Assembly (NCBI GenBank): GCA_038206235.1
Contig: JBBRBB010000032.1
Span: 1 to 45,331 of the forward strand
Direction of reading: 5' to 3'
Origin: JBBRBB01 sp038206235
GTDB lineage: Bacteria > Bacteroidota > Bacteroidia > Chitinophagales > Chitinophagaceae
DNA: 45,331 bases
Each line of letters opens with the position of its first letter. Position 1 is the stretch's first letter. Made by a program: the position numbers and the translations under genes. Below are positions 8,548-17,826 of the stretch, piece after piece. The notes below the pieces were generated by a model. The model did not search any database. It worked only from the letters and a program-made list of their open reading frames with translations, and was not told the origin of the DNA.

Positions 8548-11500
8548 TTATTCGATTGATATTATTTTAACCGGTCCTAATAAACCTGACGGGAGTAAGG
8601 GTGAATCTGCCTTATAAAAAGGCATTGTTGTATAAGTAATTTTGTTTGTAACATTGGGTTGTGCATCACCTATCAAACGATTTACCCAAAGATTGGTAAC
8701 TTTTATTTCAAGCTTGTTTGCGCCCGGTTTTATTGCACTGCTTATATCAACACGAAAAGGTTTCTTCCATACAATGCCCAATGATTTTCCGTTCACGATT
8801 ACTTCTGCAAGATTTTTTACTTCGCCTAAATCAATCCATACCTGCGAACCTTTTTTAAGCCAGTCTGAAGATGCATTAATTGTTTTTGTATAACCGGCTG
8901 TTCCTGAAAAATATTTTACTCCTGCATCAGCGTTTTCTGTAAATGATTTTAATTCATTCATAGTAAGGGAAGCAGAGGCTCCGCGATTTTCCTGGAAATT
9001 GATATTCCATTCACCACTGATTATTGCTAATTGTTTTTCTGTAACAGCAGGCAATGCGAAGGATGTTTTTAATGCTTTGTCTTTAAACACTACGAACACA
9101 GCATCGTTTGGCTGCAAATGCAGTTGCACTTTTGTAACATCATTTGTAATGCTGTATGATGCCGCTTCTGTTTTACCTGTTTCTGCATGCCATATTTCAG
9201 GCACTTTTCCAGCTATACGAAATGTTGCCTTCACATTTTGCGTTGTATCGTTACGGCTGTTGAGCCAGTAAATATCTCTGTTTGATAGTTTGCGATGCAC
9301 ATATAACAGTTTTGTATTGGTTTGTGGTTTTGTGTAAGTAAAATCAGATAGAATATTCAATTCAGTAAGCACTTCCTTCAAAGGTTTATTGGTAAACACA
9401 TTTGCATTTCCGGTATTCCAGATTTCATTTACTATATTTTTAAATTCTGTTTCATCATCGCTCAGGCTTGGTGTGTTCTCCGGTTTTACACCACTGATAG
9501 TTGCGCCGGCTTTTACAAGTTCACTTATCTTTCGCAAAACAGGCACAGTCATTTTTTTAGCACTGCTATCCAATACCAATACGCGATAACTCATTCCGCT
9601 GGGCGTAACAATCTTGCCATCTTTTACAAACAACAAATTGATAAGCGCATCTGAATTTACAAAATCATAATTATAACCTTCGGGAACATCAGGCAATTTT
9701 TTACCAAACAATGAAGTGATGTTGTTGTCTTCACCATAATAATAAACAACATCAGCAACAAACTTTCCCTGTTGCAACAAATAGCAACTGCGGGCTAAAT
9801 AATCTGTCCATGCCTTTGCTTCATCTGCCCATGTTTCATGACGGTTGAACCACTGACCAAATGGTCCTAAACCAAGACCGGGAATTTTATCATCGGTCGG
9901 CTGATGTACTGAAGTATGGATAACAAACCTGTTCAATCCGCTCGCCATCTCAATATCTGCGGTAGGCTTTAAATTTTCAGGTGAATAAGACCATGCACTG
10001 CCACCAAGACCAAACGCAGTTAGCGATTCGGCAGCTACAAGATTTTGTCCATAAATATGCGCTACCGATGCAGACTCACGAATATCTGCTACAGAATTTG
10101 TCGGCTCTCCGTTAGTCCACATTGCAGACATGGGTACAGCAGCTGTGCGTTTTACTTCCATGCCATCCGCAATTAATGCCCGGCCGTTTTCATGCGATTC
10201 TGAGTAACGTTTCATACCATACTGTGCTAGTATTTTGGTTAATTGGTCGTAATGATATTCTGCAACAAGATCACTCAACGTTTTTCTGTAATCAAACAAA
10301 AACTGCTCACTTGCTTCCGAGCTCTTTACAATATGACCGGTTAACACCGGCATCCATGGTAACATACTATAACCACGACGTTTTTGAAATTCCTGCATCA
10401 AATTACCTGTCCAGTTTTGCGCACCGGCTTCCCAGCTATCTGTAATAATAAATTGCAATCCTTTGTTGCCCATTAAACCACCTGTTGCATCTTTGTATTG
10501 AGCAAGATAATTTGTGAAATAATTTTTCACGGCAGTTGAGTCAAGCTTATCAACTTCCAAACCTGTTGCTTCAGCAGTTGCAGGATGATTGGTTTTACCA
10601 ATCAATGAAAAACCGAAACGTACGATATTCCAATTTCCTGAAGGCGGTGTCCAGTTTAATGAACCATCAGTATGCATTTTGCCTGTTACATCAATGACAT
10701 CAGATTCATTTATTGCATCATCAGTTGCAGGAGTTATTTTACTGTCTAAACCTTGTGAAACGGAGAAGCAATCTTTTTCTTCGAACATATTTATGCGTGA
10801 AGCAGTATGCAAAACAATTTCTGCAATATCGGTTCCCGGCGGCGCTTTTTTAGGCTCGGAGGAAGGAACGCCAAATATTGCCCCGAAATCTAAAGGCGCT
10901 GTAGGATTTTTGATTGTAATACGGAAATATTTTGAAGTGGTTACCGGAATATCAATTGTTTGCTGAACCACATCGCCGGCAGGTATGTAACATACCCATT
11001 TAAAAGTTTCACCCTCATCACTTACTTCAATGCTGCGGGTATCTTTTAATTCACCATTCAAATTAAGAAATCCCCTGTCACCCCCGCCAACGATAGTAAT
11101 GGCTTTTATTGTTTGCGGTTGGGCAAATGCGAATTGTATCCATGCAAAACCTTTCACAGTATCTGAAGGCATAAAATTGGTTATTGCAATATCACCATCT
11201 GTTAACTGAGCCAAATTAAAGCTGCCACCGCTTGATGTAACCGTTGGTTTTAATTCACTAAACGGAATATCTGTACCGGGCAATTTATAAGCAACTACCG
11301 CAACGTCTTTATAATACACTGGTCCGTTTCCATCAGCATACATACTCAGGTTTTGAAAAGTACCGGTTACTGTCGGAGGCGTTGATAAAATGATATTTGT
11401 TGAACCCTCCTTCACATACGTCTCACTCCATACAATTTTTTTCATACCCTCTTCAGGTTTTACCCAGGGACCGCCGCTTTCACTCCAGCCGGGTGAACCG

Positions 11501-11853
11501 GCAATAGCCATTTCAAGATGCAATGAATCTGCAAGCTTTGTTGTGAAATGAAATGCGTCTTTCCATTGCGGAGTCATATAGCTTAAACGCTTATCAACAA
11601 TTTGCGGCGTTTCGAGTGCAGCGTCAAAATTCTGGAAACCGCCAATGCCGCTGCGATACATCCATTGCAGGTCTTTTGCAATACCATCTTTGGTAATGTT
11701 GCCATTCATCCAATGCCACCATACACGTGGCTTTGCAGTATTTGGCGGTTTTTGAAAGCCCGCATACAAACTATCTTTAGATATATTGCTTATTTGTGAA
11801 AATGCAGAAAAAGAAAATATTGTTGCTGCAGAAAAGAGTAATATTTTTTTCAT
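8548..11853 (-). CDS. GH106-family alpha-L-rhamnosidase
   Basis: Large exported glycoside hydrolase, about 1,101 aa. MKKILLFSAATIFSFSAFSQ is a signal peptide, which is why 11853 was chosen over an upstream in-frame ATG at 11895. The N-terminal PRVWWHWMNGNITKDGIAKD with GGFQNFDAALE and AGSPGWSESGGPWV is the family 106 signature; a galactose-binding-like insert follows (PQTIKAITIVGG), then the core with DSWEAGAQNWT, YSESHENGRALI and the SWSYSPENLKP region. The C-terminal jelly-roll carries EVIVNGKSLGIVWKKPFRVD and NLWVNRLIGD, usual for these enzymes. They remove L-rhamnose from pectic or other plant and bacterial glycans. No SusC/SusD pair adjoins it. A TATATTTG -7-like element lies just upstream (11872-11879), without a convincing -33. 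Confidence 0.92.
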   Translation of the reverse strand: MKKILLFSAATIFSFSAFSQISNISKDSLYAGFQKPPNTAKPRVWWHWMNGNITKDGIAKDLQWMYRSGIGGFQNFDAALETPQIVDKRLSYMTPQWKDAFHFTTKLADSLHLEMAIAGSPGWSESGGPWVKPEEGMKKIVWSETYVKEGSTNIILSTPPTVTGTFQNLSMYADGNGPVYYKDVAVVAYKLPGTDIPFSELKPTVTSSGGSFNLAQLTDGDIAITNFMPSDTVKGFAWIQFAFAQPQTIKAITIVGGGDRGFLNLNGELKDTRSIEVSDEGETFKWVCYIPAGDVVQQTIDIPVTTSKYFRITIKNPTAPLDFGAIFGVPSSEPKKAPPGTDIAEIVLHTASRINMFEEKDCFSVSQGLDSKITPATDDAINESDVIDVTGKMHTDGSLNWTPPSGNWNIVRFGFSLIGKTNHPATAEATGLEVDKLDSTAVKNYFTNYLAQYKDATGGLMGNKGLQFIITDSWEAGAQNWTGNLMQEFQKRRGYSMLPWMPVLTGHIVKSSEASEQFLFDYRKTLSDLVAEYHYDQLTKILAQYGMKRYSESHENGRALIADGMEVKRTAAVPMSAMWTNGEPTNSVADIRESASVAHIYGQNLVAAESLTAFGLGGSAWSYSPENLKPTADIEMASGLNRFVIHTSVHQPTDDKIPGLGLGPFGQWFNRHETWADEAKAWTDYLARSCYLLQQGKFVADVVYYYGEDNNITSLFGKKLPDVPEGYNYDFVNSDALINLLFVKDGKIVTPSGMSYRVLVLDSSAKKMTVPVLRKISELVKAGATISGVKPENTPSLSDDETEFKNIVNEIWNTGNANVFTNKPLKEVLTELNILSDFTYTKPQTNTKLLYVHRKLSNRDIYWLNSRNDTTQNVKATFRIAGKVPEIWHAETGKTEAASYSITNDVTKVQLHLQPNDAVFVVFKDKALKTSFALPAVTEKQLAIISGEWNINFQENRGASASLTMNELKSFTENADAGVKYFSGTAGYTKTINASSDWLKKGSQVWIDLGEVKNLAEVIVNGKSLGIVWKKPFRVDISSAIKPGANKLEIKVTNLWVNRLIGDAQPNVTNKITYTTMPFYKADSPLLPSGLLGPVKIISIE

Positions 11854-11958
11854 TGCAAAGTTTGATAAATACAAATATATGGGCGTGGAATACAACTCTC
11901 ATGCACCGTTAGCTCCAGACTACGCCAAAGCGTAAGCAAATCTATAATTTGCACCCGG

Positions 11959-12648
11959 CTAATCAGGATATTCATCTGAGCCCATTACCCAGATAAAAGA
12001 TTGCAGGTCAATATTGTCTTTTGGTTTTAAATCACGATTGTTTTTACGCACCAGTTCTGCAAAACCTAACACACTTTGGTAAGTTTCCCAATTGGGTTTT
12101 GATTTATAGTCAAAGCCATATTTATATTTTTCAGCAGCCAGTTGCGTTACCCTGGGCTTTAAAAAGAAATGCTCTTTGGGATTTGCAAGAAAACCAAAAA
12201 CAGTTTGCAATGGCCACGTTAGCACTCTTGTTTGTTTGCGCGGAAGCGAAGCAAGGGTTTCAGTAAAAGCATCAAAACGTTTCTTGATGCTTTCTTTACC
12301 ATATATGTAATTAAAAAGACCAAGAGCAAAAGTTTTTGCTGAGTTGTGTGATTTTACTGCATCACGTAAAGCCATTTTTTCAAAAGAAAATAATAGGTTT
12401 GTTTTTGTTTCTATGCGAATGGCTTTTACAGCAATATCGTTATATTCACCGTTATTCAACAGATATTGATATGCATCAAGATTTAGCTTTTCCTGAAAAG
12501 CAAGATGAGCTTCTTCTTTATAACCGCGTTCCCATGCTTTATATTTTGGATCAATAAATCCCTTTGGAAAATAATGCAGAAACTTTTTCCTGCAGCGAAC
12601 CCTTGCTTTTTGTTCTGGCTCAGTTTTTTTTAAAGGCGTTAAGTACAC
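11959..12648 (-). CDS. Conserved hypothetical protein
   Basis: A 229-aa soluble, basic, Lys- and aromatic-rich protein. It begins MYLTPLKKTEPEQKARVRCRKKFLHYFPKGF and contains WERGYKEEAHLAFQEKL, a helical middle (KTNLLFSFEKMALRDAVKS), TWPLQTVFGFLANPKEHFFLKP and a C-terminal FIWVMGSDEYPD. I know similar proteins only as uncharacterised, and no catalytic motif is evident. KARVRCRKKF near the start may be a nucleic-acid contact, but that is a guess. It lies about 225 bp downstream of scoB; the gap is repeat-like, so an operon is uncertain. Confidence 0.7.
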   Translation of the reverse strand: MYLTPLKKTEPEQKARVRCRKKFLHYFPKGFIDPKYKAWERGYKEEAHLAFQEKLNLDAYQYLLNNGEYNDIAVKAIRIETKTNLLFSFEKMALRDAVKSHNSAKTFALGLFNYIYGKESIKKRFDAFTETLASLPRKQTRVLTWPLQTVFGFLANPKEHFFLKPRVTQLAAEKYKYGFDYKSKPNWETYQSVLGFAELVRKNNRDLKPKDNIDLQSFIWVMGSDEYPD

Positions 12649-12873
12649 GAAACTTTTATTTACTCACAACAACTATTATGCTAAAGGAGAATGCTATACC
12701 CGTACTCGGCGAAGTTTGCACTCGCAGCATCTCTTCTTTGGACGCAATATTTACTAAATTAATTTGATAGATAACTTCGGCGAATAACCGTATGCTTACT
12801 TCGAAGAAGTCCGTTGAGCTTGAATTTGAGCAAATAGCCAGATTAGTCTCAGCCCCACCTCTCCGCCTTGAAA

Positions 12874-13530
12874 TCAAATCACCATCTCCGGCACTTCTCC
12901 CTCCACAATCAACCGCCCCAATGTCTTTGATTTTATTTCATCAACACTTACACCCGGCGCTCTTTCTTTTAGTAAAAATCCTTCCGGCGTAACATCTAAC
13001 ACAGCAAGCTCAGTAACAACTTTTTTTACACACGCAACTCCTGTTAATGGTAATGTACATTTCGGTAATAACTTGCTTTCGCCTTTAGGATTTGTGTGCT
13101 GCATTGCTACAATTATATTTTTTGCACTGGCAACTAAATCCATTGCGCCGCCCATGCCCTTTACCATTTTACCTGGAATTTTCCAGTTTGCAATATCACC
13201 AGTATCGCTTACTTCCATTGCGCCAAGAACAGTTAGGTTGATTTTACCGGCACGTATCATACCGAAGCTTTCGGCACTATCGAAGAATGCACCACCGGGA
13301 ATTATTGTTACAGTTTCTTTCCCTGCATTAATAAGGTCGGGGTCTATTTCTTCTTCTGAAGGATAGGGACCCATACCCAACATGCCATTCTCGCTTTGCA
13401 GTATAACAGTGATATTATCAGGAATAAAATTGGCTACTAATGTTGGTATGCCAATACCGAGATTAACATACATGCCATCTTCAAGCTCCTGCGCTATGCG
13501 TTTTGCAATTCCGTATTTATCTAAAGGCAT
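12874..13530 (-). CDS. scoB: 3-oxoacid CoA-transferase subunit B
   Basis: A 218-aa beta subunit of a succinyl-CoA:3-oxoacid (acetoacetate) CoA-transferase, which moves CoA between succinyl-CoA and acetoacetate in ketone-body or ketogenic amino-acid use. Visible family features are GMYVNLGIGIPTLVANFIP, then SENGMLGMGPYP with the catalytic Glu, GGAFFDSAESFGMIR, and MKGMGGAMDL-type text (MVKGMGGAMDLVASAKN). Length is normal. The enzyme needs the alpha subunit, usually the adjacent upstream gene, but here the upstream neighbour is a divergent thioesterase and no scoA is in the window. A 7-bp repeat array begins 6 bp upstream of the ATG. Confidence 0.95.
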   Translation of the reverse strand: MPLDKYGIAKRIAQELEDGMYVNLGIGIPTLVANFIPDNITVILQSENGMLGMGPYPSEEEIDPDLINAGKETVTIIPGGAFFDSAESFGMIRAGKINLTVLGAMEVSDTGDIANWKIPGKMVKGMGGAMDLVASAKNIIVAMQHTNPKGESKLLPKCTLPLTGVACVKKVVTELAVLDVTPEGFLLKERAPGVSVDEIKSKTLGRLIVEGEVPEMVI

Positions 13531-13536
13531 AAGAAA

Positions 13537-13571
13537 GTTTGTAGTTTGTAGTTTTCAGTTTGTAGTTGAAA
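13537..13571. repeat. Heptamer tandem array (5 units)
   Basis: Five consecutive 7-mers: GTTTGTA, GTTTGTA, GTTTTCA, GTTTGTA, GTTGAAA. It lies 6 bp upstream of the scoB ATG, within the divergent gap to the thioesterase gene. Confidence 0.7.
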
Positions 13572-13609
13572 TAATAAAGATTGGCAAAAGTATTCATGTT
13601 GTCTTTTAC

Positions 13610-13638
13610 TTGCTCATAGAAGTACATAATTATATTTG
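13610..13638 (+). promoter_or_regulatory. Putative promoter of the thioesterase gene
   Basis: TTG (13610-13612) and TATATTTG (13631-13638) are 18 nt apart, matching the Bacteroidota -33/-7 pattern with one base of the TTTG box missing. The predicted start of transcription is only about 10 nt upstream of the ATG at 13654. Confidence 0.5.
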
Positions 13639-13653
13639 CACAAACTTTTTGTA

Positions 13654-14172
13654 ATGACTGAAAAAAAAGCCGCTGAAAGCTTTACTGTGATGAATGAAAT
13701 TGTATTGCCAAACGATACCAATGTTTTTGGAAACCTCATGGGAGGACGATTAATGTACTGGATGGATATTGCCGCCGCTATTGCAGCAGGCAAGCATTGC
13801 AACTCGCCGTGCATGACTGCGAGTGTTGATAACCTGAGCTTTAAAAACCCCATCAAGATTTCAAACATTGTTCATATTGAAGCAAAAGTTACACGTGCCT
13901 TTAATACATCAATGGAAATTCATTTACGGGTTTGGGGAGAAGACTTACTGCATCAATATAGATATGAAAGCAATGAAGCCTATTTTACGTTTGTTGCTGT
14001 TGACCCCAATAACAAACCAAAACCCGTACCGGCAGTGATACCTGAAACTGAAGAAGAAAAAAAATTGTATGATGGGGCTTTGCGCCGCAGACAAATTCGT
14101 TTAATTCTGGGTGGTAAAATGAAGCCGGATGATGCAAATGAATTGAAGGCATTATTTATGAAAGGAGTTTAA
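13654..14172 (+). CDS. Hotdog-fold acyl-CoA thioesterase
   Basis: A 172-aa cytosolic enzyme of the YciA/BACH group that hydrolyses acyl-CoA to free acid and CoA. After the ATG the protein reads MTEKKAAESFTVMNEIVLPND; then NVFGNLMGGRLMYWMDIAAAIAA carries the hotdog helix with the catalytic Asp (WMD), followed by TASVDNLSFKNPIKISNIVHIEAKV. The C-terminal extension (EEEKKLYDGALRRRQIRL) is typical of the group in Bacteroidota. An upstream in-frame TTG at 13636 was rejected because it falls inside the -7 element of the putative promoter. Divergent from scoB; both act on CoA esters, but joint function is inference. Confidence 0.9.
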   Translation: MTEKKAAESFTVMNEIVLPNDTNVFGNLMGGRLMYWMDIAAAIAAGKHCNSPCMTASVDNLSFKNPIKISNIVHIEAKVTRAFNTSMEIHLRVWGEDLLHQYRYESNEAYFTFVAVDPNNKPKPVPAVIPETEEEKKLYDGALRRRQIRLILGGKMKPDDANELKALFMKGV

Positions 14173-14263
14173 TTGAAACAGAAATAATTGTTAAGACAAC
14201 ATTGTTATAAAAATTTTATTATGTAATTGTTTTTCTTATCACATCTCACTAAAAATAAATAAT

Positions 14264-14980
14264 ATGAAAAAGATTTTAATGCTCATGATTGCAGGCTTTG
14301 GTTTATTAAATGCAAAAGCGCAGGACAACACCATTAAACAAAGAACAATTAATGTAAATGGTTCCGCTTCTATGGAAGTAACACCTGATGAAATATATGT
14401 ACAGGTTGATTTGCGTGAGTACACAAAAAAAAATGGTGATAAAATAGATATTGAAAGTATAAGAAATAATTTTCTTGCATCAGCAAAAAGTATTGGCTTA
14501 AAAGATAGTGATGTTAGCATACAAAGCTATCAGGGTTGGGATGGCAATTACTGGTGGTATAAAAAAAATAAAAAACAAAATCCTGATATGAAAGCCAGCA
14601 TCGTTTACCAGGTGAAGCTTTCTTCAGTTAATAAAATGAATGAGCTTGTTGATAAGCTGGATGATGAAGCAACGCAAAACTTTTCTATCTCAAAAGTTTC
14701 TCACAGCAAAATTGAAGAATTTAAAAAGCAATTGAAAATAGGCGCTGTAAAAGCTGCCAAAGATAAAGCCATATACTTAGCGGAGGCAATTAATGAACAT
14801 GTTGGCGAGGCCATTACCATTAACGACCCCGGAGAAATTAATGTTTATCCTCAGCCATATTACAACACTATGATGAAGGCAGGAGCAGAAGCTGATCAGG
14901 CAGCAGAACCACCCCTGAATGTTGACTTTAAAAAAATAAAGCTGCAATTTGAGGTGAATGTTGTTTTTGCGCTGAAATAA
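14264..14980 (+). CDS. SIMPL-domain (DUF541) periplasmic protein
   Basis: A 238-aa exported protein. MKKILMLMIAGFGLLNAKAQ is a signal peptide. The mature part has the SIMPL pattern: an opening strand INVNGSASMEVTPDEIYVQV, then ESIRNNFLASAKSIGLKDSDVSIQSY, IVYQVKLSSVNKMNELVDKL and a terminal strand FKKIKLQFEVNVVFALK. Aromatic residues cluster at WDGNYWWYKK. The biochemical role of the family is not settled. A repeat array starts 3 bp after the stop codon. Confidence 0.88.
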   Translation: MKKILMLMIAGFGLLNAKAQDNTIKQRTINVNGSASMEVTPDEIYVQVDLREYTKKNGDKIDIESIRNNFLASAKSIGLKDSDVSIQSYQGWDGNYWWYKKNKKQNPDMKASIVYQVKLSSVNKMNELVDKLDDEATQNFSISKVSHSKIEEFKKQLKIGAVKAAKDKAIYLAEAINEHVGEAITINDPGEINVYPQPYYNTMMKAGAEADQAAEPPLNVDFKKIKLQFEVNVVFALK

Positions 14981-14983
14981 TTG

Positions 14984-15023
14984 TTGAATTGTTGAATTGC
15001 TTAACTGTTGAATTGTTGAATTG
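14984..15023. repeat. Octamer tandem array (5 units)
   Basis: Five 8-mers: TTGAATTG, TTGAATTG, CTTAACTG, TTGAATTG, TTGAATTG. It begins 3 bp after the stop of the SIMPL gene. Loosely related ATTGACT/AATGACC words continue up to the dprA start at 15113. Confidence 0.7.
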
Positions 15024-15112
15024 CGGGATGCAATGGCGGATTGAACGAAACCGATATTAATCAACATGTAATCCAATGACTAATTGACTCATTGCCTGAC
15101 TTTATTGACTTA

Positions 15113-16210
15113 ATGACCAATGACCTTTTATACCAAATAGCTCTTACACAGGTTCCAAATATTGGTTGTGTGCAGGCAAAGATTTTGGTTGAGCATTTAG
15201 GCAGCGCAGAAAATATTTTTAAGGCAAAGAAGAAACAGTTAAGCATAATTGAAAATATCGGTGAAGTGCGTGCAAAAAGTATAAAATCGTTTGAAGATTT
15301 TTCTGGTGCAGAAGAAGAAATAAAATTTATAGAGAAGTATAAGATACAAACATTGTTTCTTACTGACGAAGATTATCCAACACGATTATTGAATTGTTAC
15401 GATAGCCCCACACTTTTATATTATCGTGGCAACACTGACCTCAATGCAGACAAAATCATCAGCATAATTGGCACCAGAAGCAATACAGATTATGGCAAAC
15501 AGGTAACAGAAAAATTGGTTGCCGATTTAAAAGAACAAAATGTTCTCATTGTAAGCGGTCTTGCATTTGGCATTGATGCAATTGCTCATAAAAGCGCTTT
15601 ACAAAATAATCTTGCAACAGCAGCGGTTTTAGCACACGGCTTAGATACCATCTATCCATCGCAACATAAATCTCTTGCAAAAGAAATGGTACAACATGGT
15701 GGATTGCTTACAGAGTTTCCTAAAAAAACAAAACCCGATAAACATAATTTCCCCAGACGCAACCGTATTGTTGCTGCACTGGCAGATGCAACCATAGTAA
15801 TTGAAACTGCAATAAAGGGTGGAAGCATGATAACAGCAGAACTGGCAAATAATTATAACCGTGATGTATTTGCAATCCCCGGCAAAACAACTGACAGCAG
15901 AAGCAGCGGCTGTAATTATCTCATAAAAAACAACAAGGCTGCTTTATTAACTGATGCGCAGCAATTAATCGAAGACATGGGCTGGCAGCAAAAGAAATTA
16001 AAGCCAAAGCAACAGAAAGAATTATTCATTGAATTAAGTGATGATGAAAAGCTCATCGTTTCTGTTCTTCGCAATAAAGAAACTGTGCACATTGATGAAA
16101 TTTATTCAAAGAGCGGATTAACCAGCAGCGCTGTTGCAGCAGCTATATTAAATCTTGAATTGCAGAATGTAGTTTTTAGCCTGCCGGGAAAAATGTATAA
16201 ATTAGGATGA
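15113..16210 (+). CDS. dprA: DNA-processing protein DprA
   Basis: A 365-aa DprA/Smf protein, which loads RecA on incoming single-stranded DNA during natural transformation. An N-terminal helix-hairpin-helix/SAM-like region includes QVPNIGCVQAKILVEHLG. The Rossmann-like core follows with IIGTRSNTDYGKQVTEKL, VSGLAFGIDAIAHKSAL, AVLAHGLDTIYPSQHK, NFPRRNRIVAALADATIVIE and GGSMITAELANNYNRDVFAIPG. The C-terminal winged helix (VHIDEIYSKSGLTSSAVAAAILNLELQ) is the DML1-like domain. The ATG at 15113 was chosen; an in-frame TTG at 15092 lies in repeat-like sequence. No other competence gene is nearby. Confidence 0.96.
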   Translation: MTNDLLYQIALTQVPNIGCVQAKILVEHLGSAENIFKAKKKQLSIIENIGEVRAKSIKSFEDFSGAEEEIKFIEKYKIQTLFLTDEDYPTRLLNCYDSPTLLYYRGNTDLNADKIISIIGTRSNTDYGKQVTEKLVADLKEQNVLIVSGLAFGIDAIAHKSALQNNLATAAVLAHGLDTIYPSQHKSLAKEMVQHGGLLTEFPKKTKPDKHNFPRRNRIVAALADATIVIETAIKGGSMITAELANNYNRDVFAIPGKTTDSRSSGCNYLIKNNKAALLTDAQQLIEDMGWQQKKLKPKQQKELFIELSDDEKLIVSVLRNKETVHIDEIYSKSGLTSSAVAAAILNLELQNVVFSLPGKMYKLG

Positions 16211-16266
16211 GCAAAATTTTAATAATGTTTGTAATAAATTTGAGGTTGAAATAAAATCAAAATAAC

Positions 16267-16617
16267 ATGATTAAGATTACTGACTCCAACGTAACCGTAA
16301 TGGTAAAAGATATGGATATGGCAATTCACTTTTACCAAAAAATAGGTTTAACTCTTAAGCAACGCTGGGAGAACTATTATGCAATGATGACTGCACCAGG
16401 AATAACTATTGGCCTGCATCCAGCTAATGAAACAGAGCTGGGAGAATCATCTCTTTCAATTGGTTTTATGGTTGATAATATTGGTGAAGCAAGAACGCTG
16501 CTTGAAGAAAATAAAATTGATTACAAGCAGGACATTGATGGCAAGTCCGGGATTTATCTTTACTTTAAAGACCTTGACGGAACAGTGCTGTACTACGTTG
16601 AACCGAAATGGAATTGA
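16267..16617 (+). CDS. VOC-family (glyoxalase/bleomycin-resistance-like) protein
   Basis: A 116-aa single-module vicinal-oxygen-chelate protein. NVTVMVKDMDMAIHFYQKIGLTLKQRW is the first beta-alpha-beta half and SLSIGFMVDNIGEARTLLEENKIDY with GIYLYFKDLDGTVLYYVEP the second. In the family, metal ligands sit on these strands; the E of YYVEP is the usual last ligand, but an obvious His at the first strand is missing (NVTVMV), so it may be non-metallic or a binding protein. Substrate unknown. Confidence 0.88.
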   Translation: MIKITDSNVTVMVKDMDMAIHFYQKIGLTLKQRWENYYAMMTAPGITIGLHPANETELGESSLSIGFMVDNIGEARTLLEENKIDYKQDIDGKSGIYLYFKDLDGTVLYYVEPKWN

Positions 16618-16643
16618 ATGGTAATGAGAAATGCCAGTGATGA

Positions 16644-17396
16644 TTAGTGGTAACCGTGTTTATATTTTCTCCCCACCCTTAATAAAATTGGGAAGCATAC
16701 TTGTTTTCTTTCATCACTTGCCCAACTTTCTTTTAGCTGATTAATAATAGTATCAACAGGATTCGATCTGTTTTCTTTTATAAAAGGCTGAATGGCAGAC
16801 CATGTATTCAAATACCCGGTTAATTGTTCAAAAGTCCATTCATGTTGGCTGCAAATAACGGGAGCTTTAAGCTCTTCAAAAGGAAACGGTATTGTTAGAT
16901 AATTTTCATCAATATATCTTCTTTCTTTATCCCAATAATTTCGAATTACGCCGGTATAAAACTTATTAATTATGTTATCTATAAAAGGATTTATTTTTAA
17001 TAAAGCATATCCTATTACTGCGAAAATTCCGTTCGGCCTCAACGTTCTGTAAACTTCCTTATAAAAATCGTCGAAGCTGAACCAATGAATAGCCTGTGCA
17101 ACTGTTATTAAATCAAATTGATTATTTATGAAGTCTGTTTTTTCGGCACGTTCAACTTTATAAATTATGTTTTCTTTTTTAACTGCATGTTTAATTTGAT
17201 TTTCACTTAAGTCTGTTGCAAATACTCTTTCAAAATATTCAGCGAGCTTAACTGCCAATTGCCCATTGCCCGTTCCGCAATCCCACGCATTTTCATGACG
17301 AAGTGTTAGCGAGATAAGAAAATCAAAAAGCTCGTTCGGATATGTTGGTCTATACTGAAAATATTGCAGGGATTGCAGGGAAAAATTATCTTTCAT
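16644..17396 (-). CDS. Class I SAM-dependent methyltransferase
   Basis: A 250-aa methyltransferase. Motif I is WDCGTGNGQLAVKLAEYF (the G-x-G-x-G loop that binds SAM), followed by the acidic end of strand 2 in VFATDLSENQIKHA, and the post-motif FDLITVAQAIHWFSFDDFYKEVYRTLRPNG typical of the Methyltransf_11/Tam-like group. The opening LQYFQYRPTYPNELFDFL also matches that group. Substrate cannot be told. Its start lies 2 bp after the stop of the DUF1330 gene, so the two form an operon. Confidence 0.9.
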   Translation of the reverse strand: MKDNFSLQSLQYFQYRPTYPNELFDFLISLTLRHENAWDCGTGNGQLAVKLAEYFERVFATDLSENQIKHAVKKENIIYKVERAEKTDFINNQFDLITVAQAIHWFSFDDFYKEVYRTLRPNGIFAVIGYALLKINPFIDNIINKFYTGVIRNYWDKERRYIDENYLTIPFPFEELKAPVICSQHEWTFEQLTGYLNTWSAIQPFIKENRSNPVDTIINQLKESWASDERKQVCFPILLRVGRKYKHGYH

Positions 17397-17398
17397 AT

Positions 17399-17689
17399 TT
17401 ATTCGAAACCTTCAACAAGAATCATTTTGGTTGCAGCATTTCGCTGTCGGATGGGTTTTACTTTCGAATACTCTTCTGAACTCCACCATTCTTTTGCACG
17501 CTCAACGCTGGGAAATTTCAGAACTACAATTCTTTCCGGTTTCCAATCTCCTTCTAAAGTTTCTGTAGCCCCGCCACGCACTAAAAAAGAACCGTTATAA
17601 GCTGCAAGAGTTGCAGGAGTAAACTTTTTGTATTCTTCATATTCTTCCTTATTAAAAACTTCCACATCAACTATAATATAAGCTGCCAT
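17399..17689 (-). CDS. DUF1330-family protein
   Basis: A 96-aa ferredoxin-like alpha/beta protein. MAAYIIVDVEVFNKEEYEEYKK is the opening strand-helix; GSFLVRGGATETLEGDWKPERIVVLKFPSVERAKEWWSSEEYSKVKPIRQRNA is the DUF1330 signature. Members form dimers resembling dimeric alpha-beta barrel proteins; function is unknown. First gene of a two-gene operon with the methyltransferase. Confidence 0.92.
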   Translation of the reverse strand: MAAYIIVDVEVFNKEEYEEYKKFTPATLAAYNGSFLVRGGATETLEGDWKPERIVVLKFPSVERAKEWWSSEEYSKVKPIRQRNAATKMILVEGFE

Positions 17690-17826
17690 TTAAGAATATT
17701 TTTTTATGATATAATAATTAGTCTTTCCCTGTAATTCATCCGAAGAGCAAGAAGTTATGCGAATTCTAAATAATTGTTTTGGTGATGGAAACCACAACTG
17801 CAAACTAAAATTATACTACAATCTAA

